From Chlorokybus atmophyticus (taxonomy: Eukaryota; Streptophyta; Chlorokybophyceae; Chlorokybales; Chlorokybaceae), in assembly GCA_009103225.1 (NCBI GenBank), contig RHPI01001715.1, positions 980,426-1,044,425 on the forward strand: 64,000 nt of DNA, given 5' to 3'. The translations under genes were made by a program, and so were the position numbers. Positions 10,527 to 23,329 of this stretch are shown piece after piece. Each line of letters opens with the position of its first letter. Position 1 is the first letter of the stretch. Below the pieces are notes generated by a model that was given only the letters and a program-made list of their open reading frames with translations, made no database searches and was not told where the DNA came from.

Positions 10527-10538
10527 TGGCCTCGGAGC
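10527..10538 (+). promoter_or_regulatory. Primer-binding-like site
   Basis: TGGCCTCGGAGC matches the canonical iMet-complementary TGGTATCAGAGC at 9 of 12 positions and lies 2 bp after the LTR end. The diverged match makes the tRNA assignment tentative. Confidence 0.45.
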
Positions 10539-10614
10539 TTGGACATACGATTTTGAACCACTCAGGCCGTGGTTTGGGGCCACTTTGATTTGGAAATTAG
10601 CGCTTTCGAAGTGC

Positions 10615-11842
10615 ATGCCGAAACAACGCCGGATTGGAAATTATCACAAGTGGCGTGAGACTTTTAGTAGCGCCAGTGAAAAGGATTACCGCGAAATAGA
10701 AGCGTATTTCGAAGAAAAAAGGCTAGTCGCGGCAATGGCGGAACAGGCGGAAACTTCGAATCCACCAATTCCCCAACTAGGGAGAAAGACGGAACGAAGG
10801 ATAGCCAAGTTGTCGCAAAAATACAAGAAAATAGCCTTGGCTTGTTGCAAAGAGGGCAAAAAGGCCAAGCAAGGCATCTTGAGGTTGGTGAAGAACCTCG
10901 AGAAGAATGAGGAGGAGCTCACGCGCCTTTGCGTCCTTGGGGAGCAGAAAATGAAAGACTCGAGGACAAAATAGACTCGGTCCAAGTAGGACAAAGTACC
11001 AAGTTTTTAAAAATTCCCCCGGCATGGACAGGCAAAAAAGGGGAGGATATAGACGCTTGGTGGAACCAAGTCGAAGTGACTTTGGCTACGGTTTCAGAAA
11101 AGCAAAGGTTGGGTTTTGGCCGCGAGATACTTAGGTCCAGAACCACTTCAGTTGTGGAAGGACCATTGGTCTCATTTGGTTGAGCCCACCTTTGAATCCC
11201 TAAAGGAGTTTTTATTTAGCCAATATAGGACAATGGACCCCGGGCTTGATGCCAGGGATAAGCTATCTGACTTGAAACAATCGGGCAAGTTGATCACGGA
11301 ATTTGTGAGCCAATTCACCCTGTTAGCGGCTCAGGCTGCAAATGGGGGAAGGCCATTAAGCCTGATTGAGAAGGCCAACCTATTCATTCGAGCCTTGGAT
11401 TCTAAGCTCCAAAAGCAACCAGATATTATGCGGTTGCAAAAGACCGATATATAGTGAACTCAGAAGAAGTTCACGGAGCTTGAGAACACGGCGAGATGGG
11501 TCGGCCGGAATTTGGCTAGCATTCACAAAAGGGATAGAGAAGAGGGTGGAGACAAATCCGGGGGAGGAAAGGGAAAGAGAAGAAAAGGATTTCCCCCTCT
11601 GAGATGGAAAGTCCGGTTGAAAAGGAGAAGTCTTCAAAGACCCCTTTAAAGAAAAAGGGTAAAAAGCCGTTTGGCAAGAAACCCTTTAAGCCAGCCTACC
11701 AGGGCAAGGCAAGACTCTCCAGTGAAGAGAAGGAGAGAAGAACTCGCGAAGATTTATGCTTCAATTGTGGCGAAAAGGGCATAGGGCCTCCAAGTGCCCG
11801 AAGAAAGGAGCAAAGCCGACCGAGGATCCCGCCAAGTGACGG
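10615..11842 (+). pseudogene. gag of the chromovirus, frameshifted
   Basis: The first ATG of the readable frame is at 10615 (MPKQRRIGNYHKW). Charged coiled-coil-like sequence is followed, after frame changes near 10950 and 11115, by a retrotransposon Gag domain (FLKIPPAWTGKKGEDIDAWW; FLFSQYRTMDPG; LITEFVSQFTLLA). After two adjacent stops at 11452-11457 the frame continues to a Lys-rich stretch and a CCHC zinc knuckle (CFNCGEKG, then H-x4-C after a 1-nt shift near 11778). Gag packages the element RNA. Four lesions make it non-functional. Confidence 0.75.
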
Positions 11843-11848
11843 TGTGGG

Positions 11849-14578
11849 GTGGTTGCTTGTATAGGAACGGCGCCAGAGGAGCAAAGTAGTGGGCGACTTG
11901 AGAACAATAGTTGTATAGCTACAACGATGAAGTTGCCTATGAAATGTGATGTTTGTTTTCGGAATGAGTTTGAAGATTTGCCAAGAATTAATTCACTTGA
12001 GGTAGGGCATGAGCAAATTCTCATATGCGTGCCACTTCGTGAGTTAACAAGTACTCTGACAAATTATTGGCAACTAAAGCAAACTAACCCCGAAGTTAAG
12101 GCGTGTGTTCTAACACCTAAATATTATGGTAGGTGGAAAAGGTTGTTAGGCGGTATGCGCAGTATGGGCACATTACCAAGGGCCAAATCACCTTTTGCCA
12201 CTGACTTGCAAATATGGTGTGATGATGCAAGTGATCGCCGAGGTTCACAAATAAATCCTAGGCTAAGTATGGTCTTCGATGCATTAGTGAATGATAGGGC
12301 ATGTGGTGTCTTAGTTGACACTGGTGCCTTAGAAGATTTCGTAAGTGCCGAATTGGCAAAAAGGGTCTCGGCCACCATTGAAACTACCAATGCTAGGGCA
12401 AGCCTAGTAGGTGAGTTACATTGTGAAGTAAGTGGCGTGACAGAGTTGCTAATTCGAACGGGGGATTATAGGACCAAAATTAAGCTGTATGTGGTCAAGT
12501 CCCTTATTCCAGGCATAGACGTGATATTAGGTGATAGTTGGCAAAAGCACGTGAAGTTAGAATTAACAAGCGTGCCACCTTCTATTACAATCACACAAGG
12601 TGACAAGCGTTTTGCTTTGACACCTAGTAGGAACCGTAAGCCTACCAGAAGGAGTAAACCCACCATCGACCCAGTTGATCAATGGTTAAAGGGTGACTCC
12701 GAATTGGCTGTAGGTTGCCTAAGCATAGTGGGGTACTTGGAAGAGTCAAGTGAAATTGATTGGGAAAAGGTACACCCGGTGGTGAGGGAGTTTATGGATA
12801 TATTCTCCGCGGATCTACCAAGTGCACCGGCAAATAGGTTTGTCTCCCATTTGATCCCACTAAAGAAAGGGGCTGGGCCTCCGCCGTTAAGGCCATTGTA
12901 TAGGCTAAGTCCCAAAGAACGTGATGAAGCAAAGAAGCAGGTGAACTATCTCCTAGAAAGGGGTTTGATAGATGAATCGCAAAGCCCCTATTCGGCTAAT
13001 GTAATTTTTGCCAAAAAGAAGGGAGGCAAGCTCTGAATGTGTATTGATTATAGGTCATTAAATGCACAAACGGTGATGAATGCCTTCCCCTTACCGCGTT
13101 TGGATGATTTGTATGATCAACTAGTTGGGAAGTCTTGGTTTAGCACCTTCGACCCAACTAGTGGTTATCACCAAATACCTATCGCGATAGAAGATAGGTA
13201 TAAGACAGGGTTCAAAACCCCAATGGGTCATTACGAATATACGGTGATGCCATTTGGCTTGTGCAATGCGCCAGCCACATTCCAAGTGGTAATGAATGAA
13301 GTATTTAAAGAGGAGGTAGGGAAATTTGTCCTATTGTACTTGGATGATGTTATTGTATTTTCAAGTACAAAAGAGGAACATGTGCTTCATTTACGAAAAG
13401 CCTTGAGTAGGCTAAGGGAGCATAAGTTCTTGGCGAATTTCAAGAAGTGTGACTTCTTTGCTAGAGAAGTAGAGTACTTGGGTAATATTGTGAGTGAAGA
13501 TGGAATAAAAGGCGATCCTAAGAAACTCGAAAGGGTTAAAGACTGGGCAGTTCCTAAGAATGTAACGGAGTTACAGAAATTCTTGGGTTTTTGCCTATGG
13601 TTCCGCCGTTTTATTTTAGGCTATTCAATTATAGCCGCCCCACTCACTAATTTGACAAGTACTCGAAAACCCTTTGAGTGGGGTCCTAAACAGCAACAAG
13701 CCTTTGAAAGGCTTAAGGCTGCTATGACCTCACTTCCGGTATTGAAGTTGCCGGAAATGGACAAGCCATTTGAGGTAATAAGTGATGCCTCTTTGGCAAG
13801 AACCGGGGCTATACTAATGCAAGAGGGGCATCCAATAGCCTTTGAAAGTTTCAAGTATAAGCCCGCGGAGAAGAATTACTCGACCACCGATCAAGAATTA
13901 TTAGGTGTTGTGAAAGCGTTGCATAGATGGAGGTGTTACTTAGAGGGGAGACATTTTAAGGTGATAACTAATCAAGACCCCTTAGTACACCTAAATACGC
14001 AACCTAATTTGTCGCGACGCCAAGTAAGGTGGCATGAGTATTTGGTGCGATATGATTTTGATTGGGAATATAGGCCAGGTAGGATAAATGCGGCAGATCC
14101 TTTAAGTAGGCATCCCGCATTGTCCGAGGATTTGGCGTTACTTGCATTGGATTATGTGAGTGACATTCCTAATCAAATAATCGCAAGTTATACTAATTGC
14201 CCGGAGTTCCTTTTGGAATTCAACCAAGTGTTAAAACCACATGGGGCATTTTGGTATAAAGATGAAGAAAAGATTGCGGTTCCAATGGATGGGTCACTTA
14301 GGTCAAAGGTGATTGAAGAATCACATATTCCCCCTTACCATGGCCATTTTGGTATAAGGAAAACTACCGAGTCTTTAGCTAGAAGGTATTGGTGGCCGAC
14401 CTTAAGAATTGATGTCGAAAGCTATGTAAAGAATTGTGACTCATGCCAAAGGAATAAATCCGTAAGAACAAAACCGGCCGGGAAAATTACAACCTTTACC
14501 CATACCAGAGGGGGCTTGGAAGTCAATGTCTGTTGACTTTATAGTCCAATTACCTAAAACGGTAATTGGACTATGAAG
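11849..14578 (+). pseudogene. pol of the chromovirus: protease, RT, RNase H, start of integrase
   Basis: 11849-13036 holds a pepsin-type protease with GVLVDTGALEDFVS and the RT N-terminus (LIPLKKGAGPPPLRPLYRLS; SPYSANVIFAKKKGGK). A TGA at 13034 interrupts the RT just before MCIDYRSLN. 13037-14536 continues with FDPTSGYHQIP, MPFGLCNAPATFQ, LLYLDDVIVFSS (catalytic YLDD intact), the RNase H segment (FEVISDASLARTGAILMQ; TDQELLGVV) and the HHCC integrase finger (H-x3-H ... C-x2-C at CDSCQRN). A 1-nt shift near 14515 precedes SMSVDFIVQLPKT, which holds the first catalytic Asp of integrase. The sequence then stops at the foldback. Confidence 0.85.
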
Positions 14579-14583
14579 TCAAC
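14532..14583. repeat. Near-perfect 23-bp foldback at the break of pol
   Basis: Arms 14532-14554 and 14561-14583 are reverse complements with one mismatch and a 6-base spacer (TAAAAC). The left arm is bona fide integrase coding sequence; the right arm is its inverted copy. Confidence 0.9.
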
Positions 14584-14633
14584 CAATACTTAGCAACCCA
14601 TACTTAGCAAAATTAAGCCCGCACGCGCGAGAA

Positions 14634-14735
14634 GGGGGGGGGGGGGGGGGGGGGGGCCCGATCTTGGGCTTTCAACGAAGGAGCAGAATGTCGCGTTCGG
14701 NNNNNGGGGGGGGGGGGGGGGGGGGGGGGGGGGGG
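14634..14735. other. Poly-G tracts flanking five N: assembly gap
   Basis: Poly-G at 14634-14656, N at 14701-14705, poly-G at 14706-14735. Contiguity across this point is doubtful. Confidence 0.9.
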
Positions 14736-15870
14736 CGTAAAAAAGGGGAGGCTGTCGTGCTGTGAATACGATAATATTGTGTTGTGCTGGAGCAAGGTGC
14801 CCATGTATGTATATATTGTTGATAAAAGTGCGTACAATGCAAGATGTGGTCCATGTGCTGCTCTTTCCCACGCGCGCGTTTTTATACATAAAGTTGAAGT
14901 ACGTAAGATATAGAGTACACAACAACGAGCGCAACAAAAACACACCTGATATCATCACGTGTGTTTTGCTACATCCTCAGCTGACGTCTCAGCAGAGGAT
15001 ATGCCTGTCGTCAGTTATTGTTGCTTGTTGTCGTCATGTCATTGTTGCTTGCTTTCATGCGTGCCTTGTAACTTAGCTGTGACGGTGACAGTGTCTATGT
15101 GCACTTTGTTTTATCCTTTGTTGCCTTGCATCGTGGTAGATGATGGGTGTATGTGCGTGTGTGGCACATTGCACTCTTCTTCTGCTTGATGAAGATGCCT
15201 GCTCGTGTATCAAACACTTTGTAGCTGCTAAACTTCGTGTGTGCTGTGCGCGCTGCACGTAATACGACCCAATGTGCATAGTACACAACGATGTCCTGCT
15301 TGCTCATCAACTGTTTTGCAGCCGCGTAACCTCATACATTAGTGCGCATGCTTATGTGTATGAATGATCTGGTCTATATTTGTTGCCCTTGAGCTTGCTT
15401 TGCTTGCCATGTTGATTGCCCGCTTGCCCTTGTGGTCCATGTGCATGGATCATTCCTACATGATGCACTACTCGCCTGTATTGTCGTGCGCGGACTGATG
15501 CTTGTGTTGCACTTGTGCTTGTCTTTGGAAGCGAGAGAGCAACTACCAAGGCGAGGAAGCAGGCACCTAACAAATGATGGGAACAATTGCTGCTCTTCAT
15601 GTCAACCTCATGCATGGCCATTGCATGTTGCAGTAACGGACTACAAGGCCATTCAGAAAAGAGCTCTTGGTCTTGGCGAAAGCATGCGTCATGTACATAC
15701 ATACAATGATGGCAAAAGCATGCGCAAGCGCAGTTACTCCAGACAATAACTAGTACACAACATAAAGCGCGTCAGCAAGTGCAGCAACTAAGTTGGTCTG
15801 TATAACAGGGTTTGCAAGGAAAACAGCCATATGTCAACAGCGTGTGTGAATGCTGTTGCAAGTATGCTGC
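14736..15870. other. Intergenic/3' UTR stretch, no gene seen
   Basis: Moderate GC with short open frames of no recognisable content. The right part should include the 3' UTR of the FNR gene, which is transcribed leftward and stops at 15871. Confidence 0.45.
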
Positions 15871-18145
<2,275 letters not shown>

Positions 18146-18590
18146 CGTCGTCGTCGTCGCCTAGCACTGCCAGCTGTGCTACCTTCAGTGGCTAGTGGCC
18201 AATGTATTATCCACACAAGCCAGAAACCCTAACCACGCATTAACCCCTGGTCATTGTCCACCGCGATAAAGCCGATATGAAGTCTGTTTCTCCCGCTGTG
18301 CGCTTGTCTCCGCCTTCCATTTGACGATATCGTTTACAGGTCAGTCAAAGTGGAAAAGTTAACTCTAGCACAGGTGCCAGTTGTTGTGCGCACGCACAAG
18401 CATGTGCGCATTAGGGTTAGGGTTTAGGGATCAGCTGGGCGGTAGTGTCGTTGAGGGTGTAGGCGTCATAGCGGGTGGCGTTGTCGCAGGCGGCGGAGGG
18501 CTGAACGGCGTTGCAGGGCATGCACAGGTAGAAGGTATTGAGGGTGAGGATGGCCGGGGTCTTGAGCGTGCATTGTATGTGAGGGCCAGT
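18146..18590. promoter_or_regulatory. Divergent promoter region with telo-box-like motifs
   Basis: Lies between the FNR start (leftward) and a small membrane protein gene (rightward). AAACCCTAACC at 18224-18234 sits about 80 bp upstream of the FNR ATG. TTAGGGTTAGGGTTTAGGG at 18411-18429 sits about 160 bp upstream of the other ATG. In plants AAACCCTAA telo-boxes mark promoters of highly expressed genes near the transcription start; that they work so here is inference. Confidence 0.5.
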
Positions 18591-19289
18591 ATGGCGCCTG
18601 CGCCAGCAGTACTTGCTGCAGGGGGCGAAGCTACGAGGACTGCTTTGGTGAGTTTGCTGGTAGAAATCCAGCTTTTGCATTTGTCCTCCTTGCCATTGCA
18701 ATGAACTCATGGACGTCTTGAGGTTGCAATACGTGTTGCGTTGCAGTTGCTGCTGTTTTGCCATGTTGCTTAGTGTTGGCGATCGCAGAAGTCGGTTGCA
18801 ATCGGGTTGCAAGCGCCAGGCGTGGTGCGGTATCTGCTTGGCTGCGCTGTCATGTTAGTGGGCGTTGTGCTCCCGTTGGCATACATGATGCTGCGCCAGA
18901 GGAAACAGGCCAATGCACCCTTCTCGAAGCACACGTAGGTACCCATGTGTTCCCTCTGTTGTCGTGATTGCTAATCAATCATTCTATCTATTGACTCTTG
19001 CATTGCATTGTCTGTCACTTGGAACCAAGTTTGCGTCGCGTGCATGTTGGTGGTGCTTCTATCGATTTAGCTTGCCGCACCTGTGTTGGTGTTGAAAGCC
19101 TGTCGTTGTGCTTGTTTGTTCAATGGCTGTGAGCGCTTGAACAATATCCAACGATGTCTAGAGAGCCTTTGTCTACTGCTTGCTCACACGGCCGTTCCCT
19201 GTCTTCAGTTCTGCAGCAGGCTGACAGCTTTACTATCAGAGGCAACATCTCACAGCGCTGGTCGCGCAGCAGCAAACCCGGGTCCCTGA
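18591..19289 (+). CDS. Small single-pass membrane protein, unknown, 91 aa
   Basis: Exons 18591-18647, 18789-18934 and 19217-19289 join in phase (276 nt) with donors GTGAGT and GTAGGT. Exon 1 gives a short Ala-rich N-terminus (MAPAPAVLAAGGEATRTAL). Exon 2 gives a clear hydrophobic helix (VVRYLLGCAVMLVGVVLPLA) followed by MMLRQRKQANAPFSKHT, a positive C-terminal flank. Exon 3 adds a short Ser/Ala tail ending at TGA 19287-19289. One membrane span with basic residues after it suggests a small organelle or ER membrane protein. I do not recognise the family. The divergent promoter shared with FNR supports a real gene. Confidence 0.5.
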
Positions 19290-19438
19290 TGTGCAACATA
19301 AGCCCTTGGAACTCATTGTTGAATGCAGATGAACGCGATCGATTGTAAAACAAGGTGCAAGGTGATTGCACGAGTTGCCAGGTTGTATGTATACACACTG
19401 TACAGCTATCACGAAGGTTGGCTGTCTCGCAGCCACTG

Positions 19439-20701
19439 CTAGTCCATCATTTCTTTTGTGATGGTGTCGAAGTCTGCATTGGAACATTTGGAGAAGGCCC
19501 TTGCAAAGAAGGTGTAGAACTCAGCGATGCTGATCTCGTTGTCTCCTGATGTGTCCAAGTCTTTGAATATTTCCTGCAGATCTTCTGTGGACAGTACCTG
19601 CATGTGGTTCGCAGGTCATCCCACATCATTTGAACTCGTGAAGTGCTTGTGTCGCTGCAGTGCATGTGCCCTGTCACACCAAACTAAGTACAGCAATTCC
19701 GTGTGTTCTCGCCTGCGCACCTGCGTATTGCTCTTGTTGATGTGCGCTTGAATCTCTGAAAATTCCACTTGGCCAGAGTCGTTCTGCAATGTGGAAAGCA
19801 AGCATAATGCAGGATGTCAGATCACAAGCAGCATTTTGTAAGACAGTTCAGCACACCCTATGCTGTGCCCAAAGATTACGCTTGTAAACTCACCTTGTCA
19901 ATGCACAAAAACACGCTCCGCAGCCGCTGCCTCCGATATGCGCTCAACCCGTTTTTATCCTGTGTCCAGCATGTCGCGTTCATGATCAACCGCAAGACTG
20001 GGTTAAGCATCCATAGTGCATATACAACACACTCGGGACATAAGATGCAGACAGCATGCCAAACCTGTTCGGCAAGTGCGGGGTCGGCAAAGGTGAGCAC
20101 GTCCACAAGGAACTGCAACGGGTCTGCTGGTCTCGCCAACAGGGTTTCCGTCAATAGGTGGGAGAGGCACGCAGAGACTCCCTTGTCCGCCTGGCAGAGC
20201 AATGAATGTAAGGAGCAGACCAATGCATCTCCTCGCGTGAGCACAAAGACTGACTCTCAAACCGCCTCGTGTAACATGGTGAACACCAACAGAAGGTCAT
20301 GGACAGGACTCAATGCGGCGCTGGAGTGGACTGGTGTGCACTGTGCTTAAAGAAATCGTAAGAATAGGCGGGAGCGACTGATGCCATCAAAGTGCAAATC
20401 CTGGAGCTGAAATTGCCCATGGAGATATGCAAGTGTAGTCGTACAGCAATAACATTGACAGTTGTTGTGGCCAGATACGAGTTGACGAATTGAGCGTGTT
20501 ACTTTTGTAGTACAATGCAGCAGGTGCCAGTGCCAGTGCCAGTGCCAGCACAGGTGAAGGGTTTTTCGTTTGTTCAAGCATGTCGATTACGCCCTGTCTC
20601 ATGAAACCGCTTACCAGGTATTTCTGAGCAGACTGCATGAGCGCCGCATCCGCCTCCGCCCCTCCGCTCACAAGCGTCACAGCCGCAGGCGCGGGAGCCA
20701 T
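19439..20701 (-). CDS. RIIa/Dpy-30 domain plus EF-hand protein, EFCAB10-like
   Basis: Minus-strand exons 20615-20701, 20065-20190, 19894-19926, 19721-19783 and 19439-19597 join in phase to 155 residues. Exons 1-2 encode a Dpy-30/RIIa-type dimerisation motif (SAQKYLADKGVSACLSHLL followed by LLARPADPLQFLVDVL). Exons 3-4 read CIDKNDSGQVEFSEIQAHI, an EF-hand-like loop. Exon 5 holds a second loop, DLDTSGDNEISIAEFYTFF, with Asp/Ser/Asp/Glu at Ca-binding positions. This order matches EFCAB10, a small protein linked to cilia and flagella, where RIIa domains dock onto amphipathic helices of axonemal partners. The start ATG lies in a clean exon with strong GTAAGC donor. Orthology is by domain order and length, not by search. 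Confidence 0.7.
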
Positions 20702-21930
20702 TTTTTGGGGCGGACAGACACAACCAATCCCCGCAAGCTATCAGCGGTGCACGATATCACCACCAAGAGCTTTAAAACACTAGTGATGGCCGGATAATAC
20801 TGACGTATCTCGCTCTCTCTGGCCACTACTGGGTGGCCTACACCGCCGCCGCCGCCGCCGCCGTTGCGGGCTTTGCCATTGCCCTCGCTTGCTGCGAAAG
20901 TCACGTGACTGCCGCTCGCCGCCCAGCCACCCTCGTTATAAGAGAGAGAGAGTGGCTACTAGATGCAAACTCATACCGGTATGATACCACCATGAATGAA
21001 GTGGTGAAGTGGTGGGATACCATGAACTTTAAGGGCAATCCTAAATAACTTACGATAGAGTGTCAAAGAGCTTTGAACTGCATAGTCCGTTTTTTGAATT
21101 AGTTTACTCATGTACTTATAAAAAAAAATTGATGCGATACAATTCTGTGCAAGAAATTGTCAACAATTGTATATTTATAATGCATATATCAAATGGAAAG
21201 CAACTTTAGGCAAAACTTTTGATGCATTTTTAACATATAAAATCAAATAACATTATTTATTTGCATTCATAGTAGTTGTACAATAATAACTGCGCTATTG
21301 CATTCGAAAAAGCAATATCGCTTTCCACCCCACCTCACCTCGCATCTGCTAATGCATGTAATAACATGACATATTAACGCGATGACTTATCCTTGTTTTT
21401 ACTTTGCTCCGTCGATGGCAATGTACAAGCAATCTGCTAGCATGCATGCCTTTTGTACGTTGGCCTTGCAGCTTACATTTGCGGCACTTCATCATGTAGG
21501 ACGGATGTGATGACGTTGCGACGCGTTTAACTCTGAGCACGGTGCTTCCAACACGTGCTCTGAACACGGTGCAAACTCCAACACCATTTATATGATACCT
21601 TGGCGCACGTAATGAATTAATACCGTTGATGCAATATCCCGCAATGTCTTCAACCCACACTGAAACAATACCGAATGAATAATAAGATGTGCACAACCAC
21701 ATCAATATATGCACGAAACAAGACGGAATGGTGGCCAAGCCTCAACGGCATGAGTTACCTAATTGAGTGCAAATGTGAGGTGCCCGCAAATTTGCCGCAA
21801 TTGTTGTTAAGCACACCATGCATGTTGCCATAGTACCATACCCTTTATATACACAATTGTCTCGCGCATATCCTGTACATGCACTGAATTGTCTTTTCAG
21901 CTGTGTTTTTTGATTATTGCTTTATGTTGT
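20702..21930. other. Intergenic, AT-rich centre, no gene seen
   Basis: A (CCG)n run at 20843-20863 is followed by AT-rich sequence at 21050-21350. Open frames here lack domains or linked exons. The right part is presumably flank of the exon-fragment patch. Confidence 0.4.
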
Positions 21931-22136
21931 TCTCACAAGTCATCACACGCAATTGCTTGCCATTCCAATGCACAAATTGCGCCAGCCGCCATACCCAATA
22001 AACAACCTACTGCGACGCAACAAAGATCTTCGCATGCACATCCAAGCAGTAATACCAACCAGTCCATATATAAACTAGCTATGACAGTCTTGGTTGACGT
22101 TGCAAACGGTGTAGATAAATAGGGTTGGCGAACTCT

Positions 22137-22310
22137 ATCAGTGCCAGACACCAACGTCTCGTACAGATCACACAGCGTGTCCAGCTTCCACTCCTCATGA
22201 TTGACATTGAACTGCTTGATTCCCTTAAGCGTGGGCTCATCACGCTTCTTGTTGTTGCCAGTCAGCACTTCATGACCAATGCCGCAGAGTACGCATGCTG
22301 TGAAAACCGC
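22137..22310 (-). pseudogene. Exon fragment of a DEAD-box helicase of the eIF4A/eIF4A3 type
   Basis: Translates to [20 protein letters not shown] then [13 protein letters not shown]. This is the linker between helicase domains 1 and 2 of eIF4A-type proteins (KRDELTLEGIKQF...[13 protein letters not shown]). The flanking part ([15 protein letters not shown]) is a degraded VFSAT region. A splice acceptor CAG precedes it at 22311-22313. No other helicase exons (DEAD, SAT, HRIGR) are nearby, so this is a displaced fragment rather than a gene. Confidence 0.7.
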
Positions 22311-22444
22311 CTGCCAGGATATGTCAATGACAATGCTTGCCACGGAGAGAACGCCATGTCACACTTGCCGCACAATGCCAGTAATACTGAATCACTGGCA
22401 TTGAAGTCAGTGGTGTATCAGTGATACACCATAGACTTTGTACA

Positions 22445-22811
22445 CGCAACTGTGCAAGCAGGCACTCGCTTGCCGCATTGTAGACAAGAGGATCACCTCA
22501 ACTACGAGGTCGTTGTCAAGGCAGAACCACTTGCCAGGGCTGTTGGGACCATAGACGTGAGATGAACTCGCTGTTGCCTACCCAACTGGGGCAGGTGTCA
22601 TACCTCGTGTCCATGCTCTTAAGCAGCCTTGAGCAGCTCCAGGTCATTGTCTATTGTGTACCCAAACAGGCCGAGGTCTACGACGAAACAAATCCTAATA
22701 CCAATGTGCTCATTCAGAAGGGGCAAGAGCTCAGGCAGCAGGTCAACCACCAGACCGGCTTTGCTGTGCGCCGCACAGCCCAGTGTTTGGACAGCTGCCT
22801 TGCCAATCATC
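22445..22811 (-). pseudogene. Exon fragment of CAND1 (cullin-associated, NEDD8-dissociated protein)
   Basis: Reads AVQTLGCAAHSKAGLVVDLL then PELLPLLNE, and further on FGYTIDNDLELLKAA. These match HEAT-repeat segments near the C-terminus of CAND1 (AAHNKP...LLPELLPLLY; LGPFKHTVDDGLELRKAA). After a frameshift/TAA the frame resumes as SMDTRYDTCPSWVGNSEF, and further left as LDNDLVVEVILLS, the next CAND1 repeat with damage. CAND1 regulates SCF/cullin ligases; this copy is a short, broken piece. Identification rests on recognised residue patterns. Confidence 0.6.
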
Positions 22812-22914
22812 CTGCATGCAGGCAAGCAGGTCGGCATACTCAACGCGAAAACGGTACAACATGTTGTCATGCCCCCCTACTACTTCAAGCTGACGACAAA
22901 TGGCGAGGAATTAC

Positions 22915-23240
22915 CTTCGCCACAAACAAGGAACTCTCCGGCATAGGCTGCACCATCCAATCCAATTGCGGTTCGTCCACCTTTGTGTACTCCAACTCAT
23001 TGTTACCATAACCGCTCACGTAAATGCGGAAGTGCTACTTGTTCTCTGCTGACAAGCGCCAGCCGTCAGAAAGTATGTGTCATTCATTCATGACATGTGA
23101 ACGCTCAGGCGCAAGCGGCACTATACAGCATCAAAAGCATCATTGACTCTTACCTGTTTCAGAGCACCGTTGCTGGCGAGATCATAGCGAGCTTGCCCAG
23201 GCGGAACTCAGCATTCACATCACAGACACCTTCCTTACTC
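22915..23240 (-). pseudogene. Exon fragments of an unrecognised gene, with a stop and a frameshift
   Basis: 23154-23240 reads CDVNAEFRLGKLA then, one base out of frame, YDLASNGALKQ up to a good GTAAGA donor. 22915-23048 reads ENK(stop)HFRIYVSGYGNNELEY then TKVDEPQLDWMVQPMPES up to GTAATT. The exon shape and conserved-looking sequence point to a once-functional protein gene; the in-frame TAG and frameshift show it is broken. Family not recognised. Confidence 0.5.
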
Positions 23241-23329
23241 CGCACAGGACATACCAAGAATACCACTTTTAAGACACGGCAGGTCAACCTTGCAGCTGTG
23301 TTGATCGTATCCAGCAATGGTGCTTAAAG

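Larger units (their letters stand above)
9202..14583 (+). mobile_element. Ty3/gypsy chromovirus, 3'-truncated at an assembly gap
   Basis: Order LTR, primer site, gag, protease, reverse transcriptase, RNase H, start of integrase. The coding part carries several single-base frameshifts and at least one TGA, so this copy is dead. It is lost after the first integrase core residues, at a foldback next to a poly-G gap. No 3' LTR is visible to the right. Confidence 0.85.

Noticed and set aside
14590-14958. Pro-rich minus-strand frames over the poly-G tract
   Set aside because: Products of an assembly gap and homopolymers.
18411-18429. Interstitial telomere repeat (TTTAGGG-like)
   Set aside because: Only two to three degenerate units in a promoter position; a telo-box-like motif explains it better than telomeric DNA.
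20833-21048. Ala-rich plus-strand frame starting in a (GCC)n run
   Set aside because: Trinucleotide repeat followed by sequence without domain or splice continuation.
22562-23011. 149-codon plus-strand open frame
   Set aside because: It is the shadow of the CAND1-like and other exon fragments on the minus strand.
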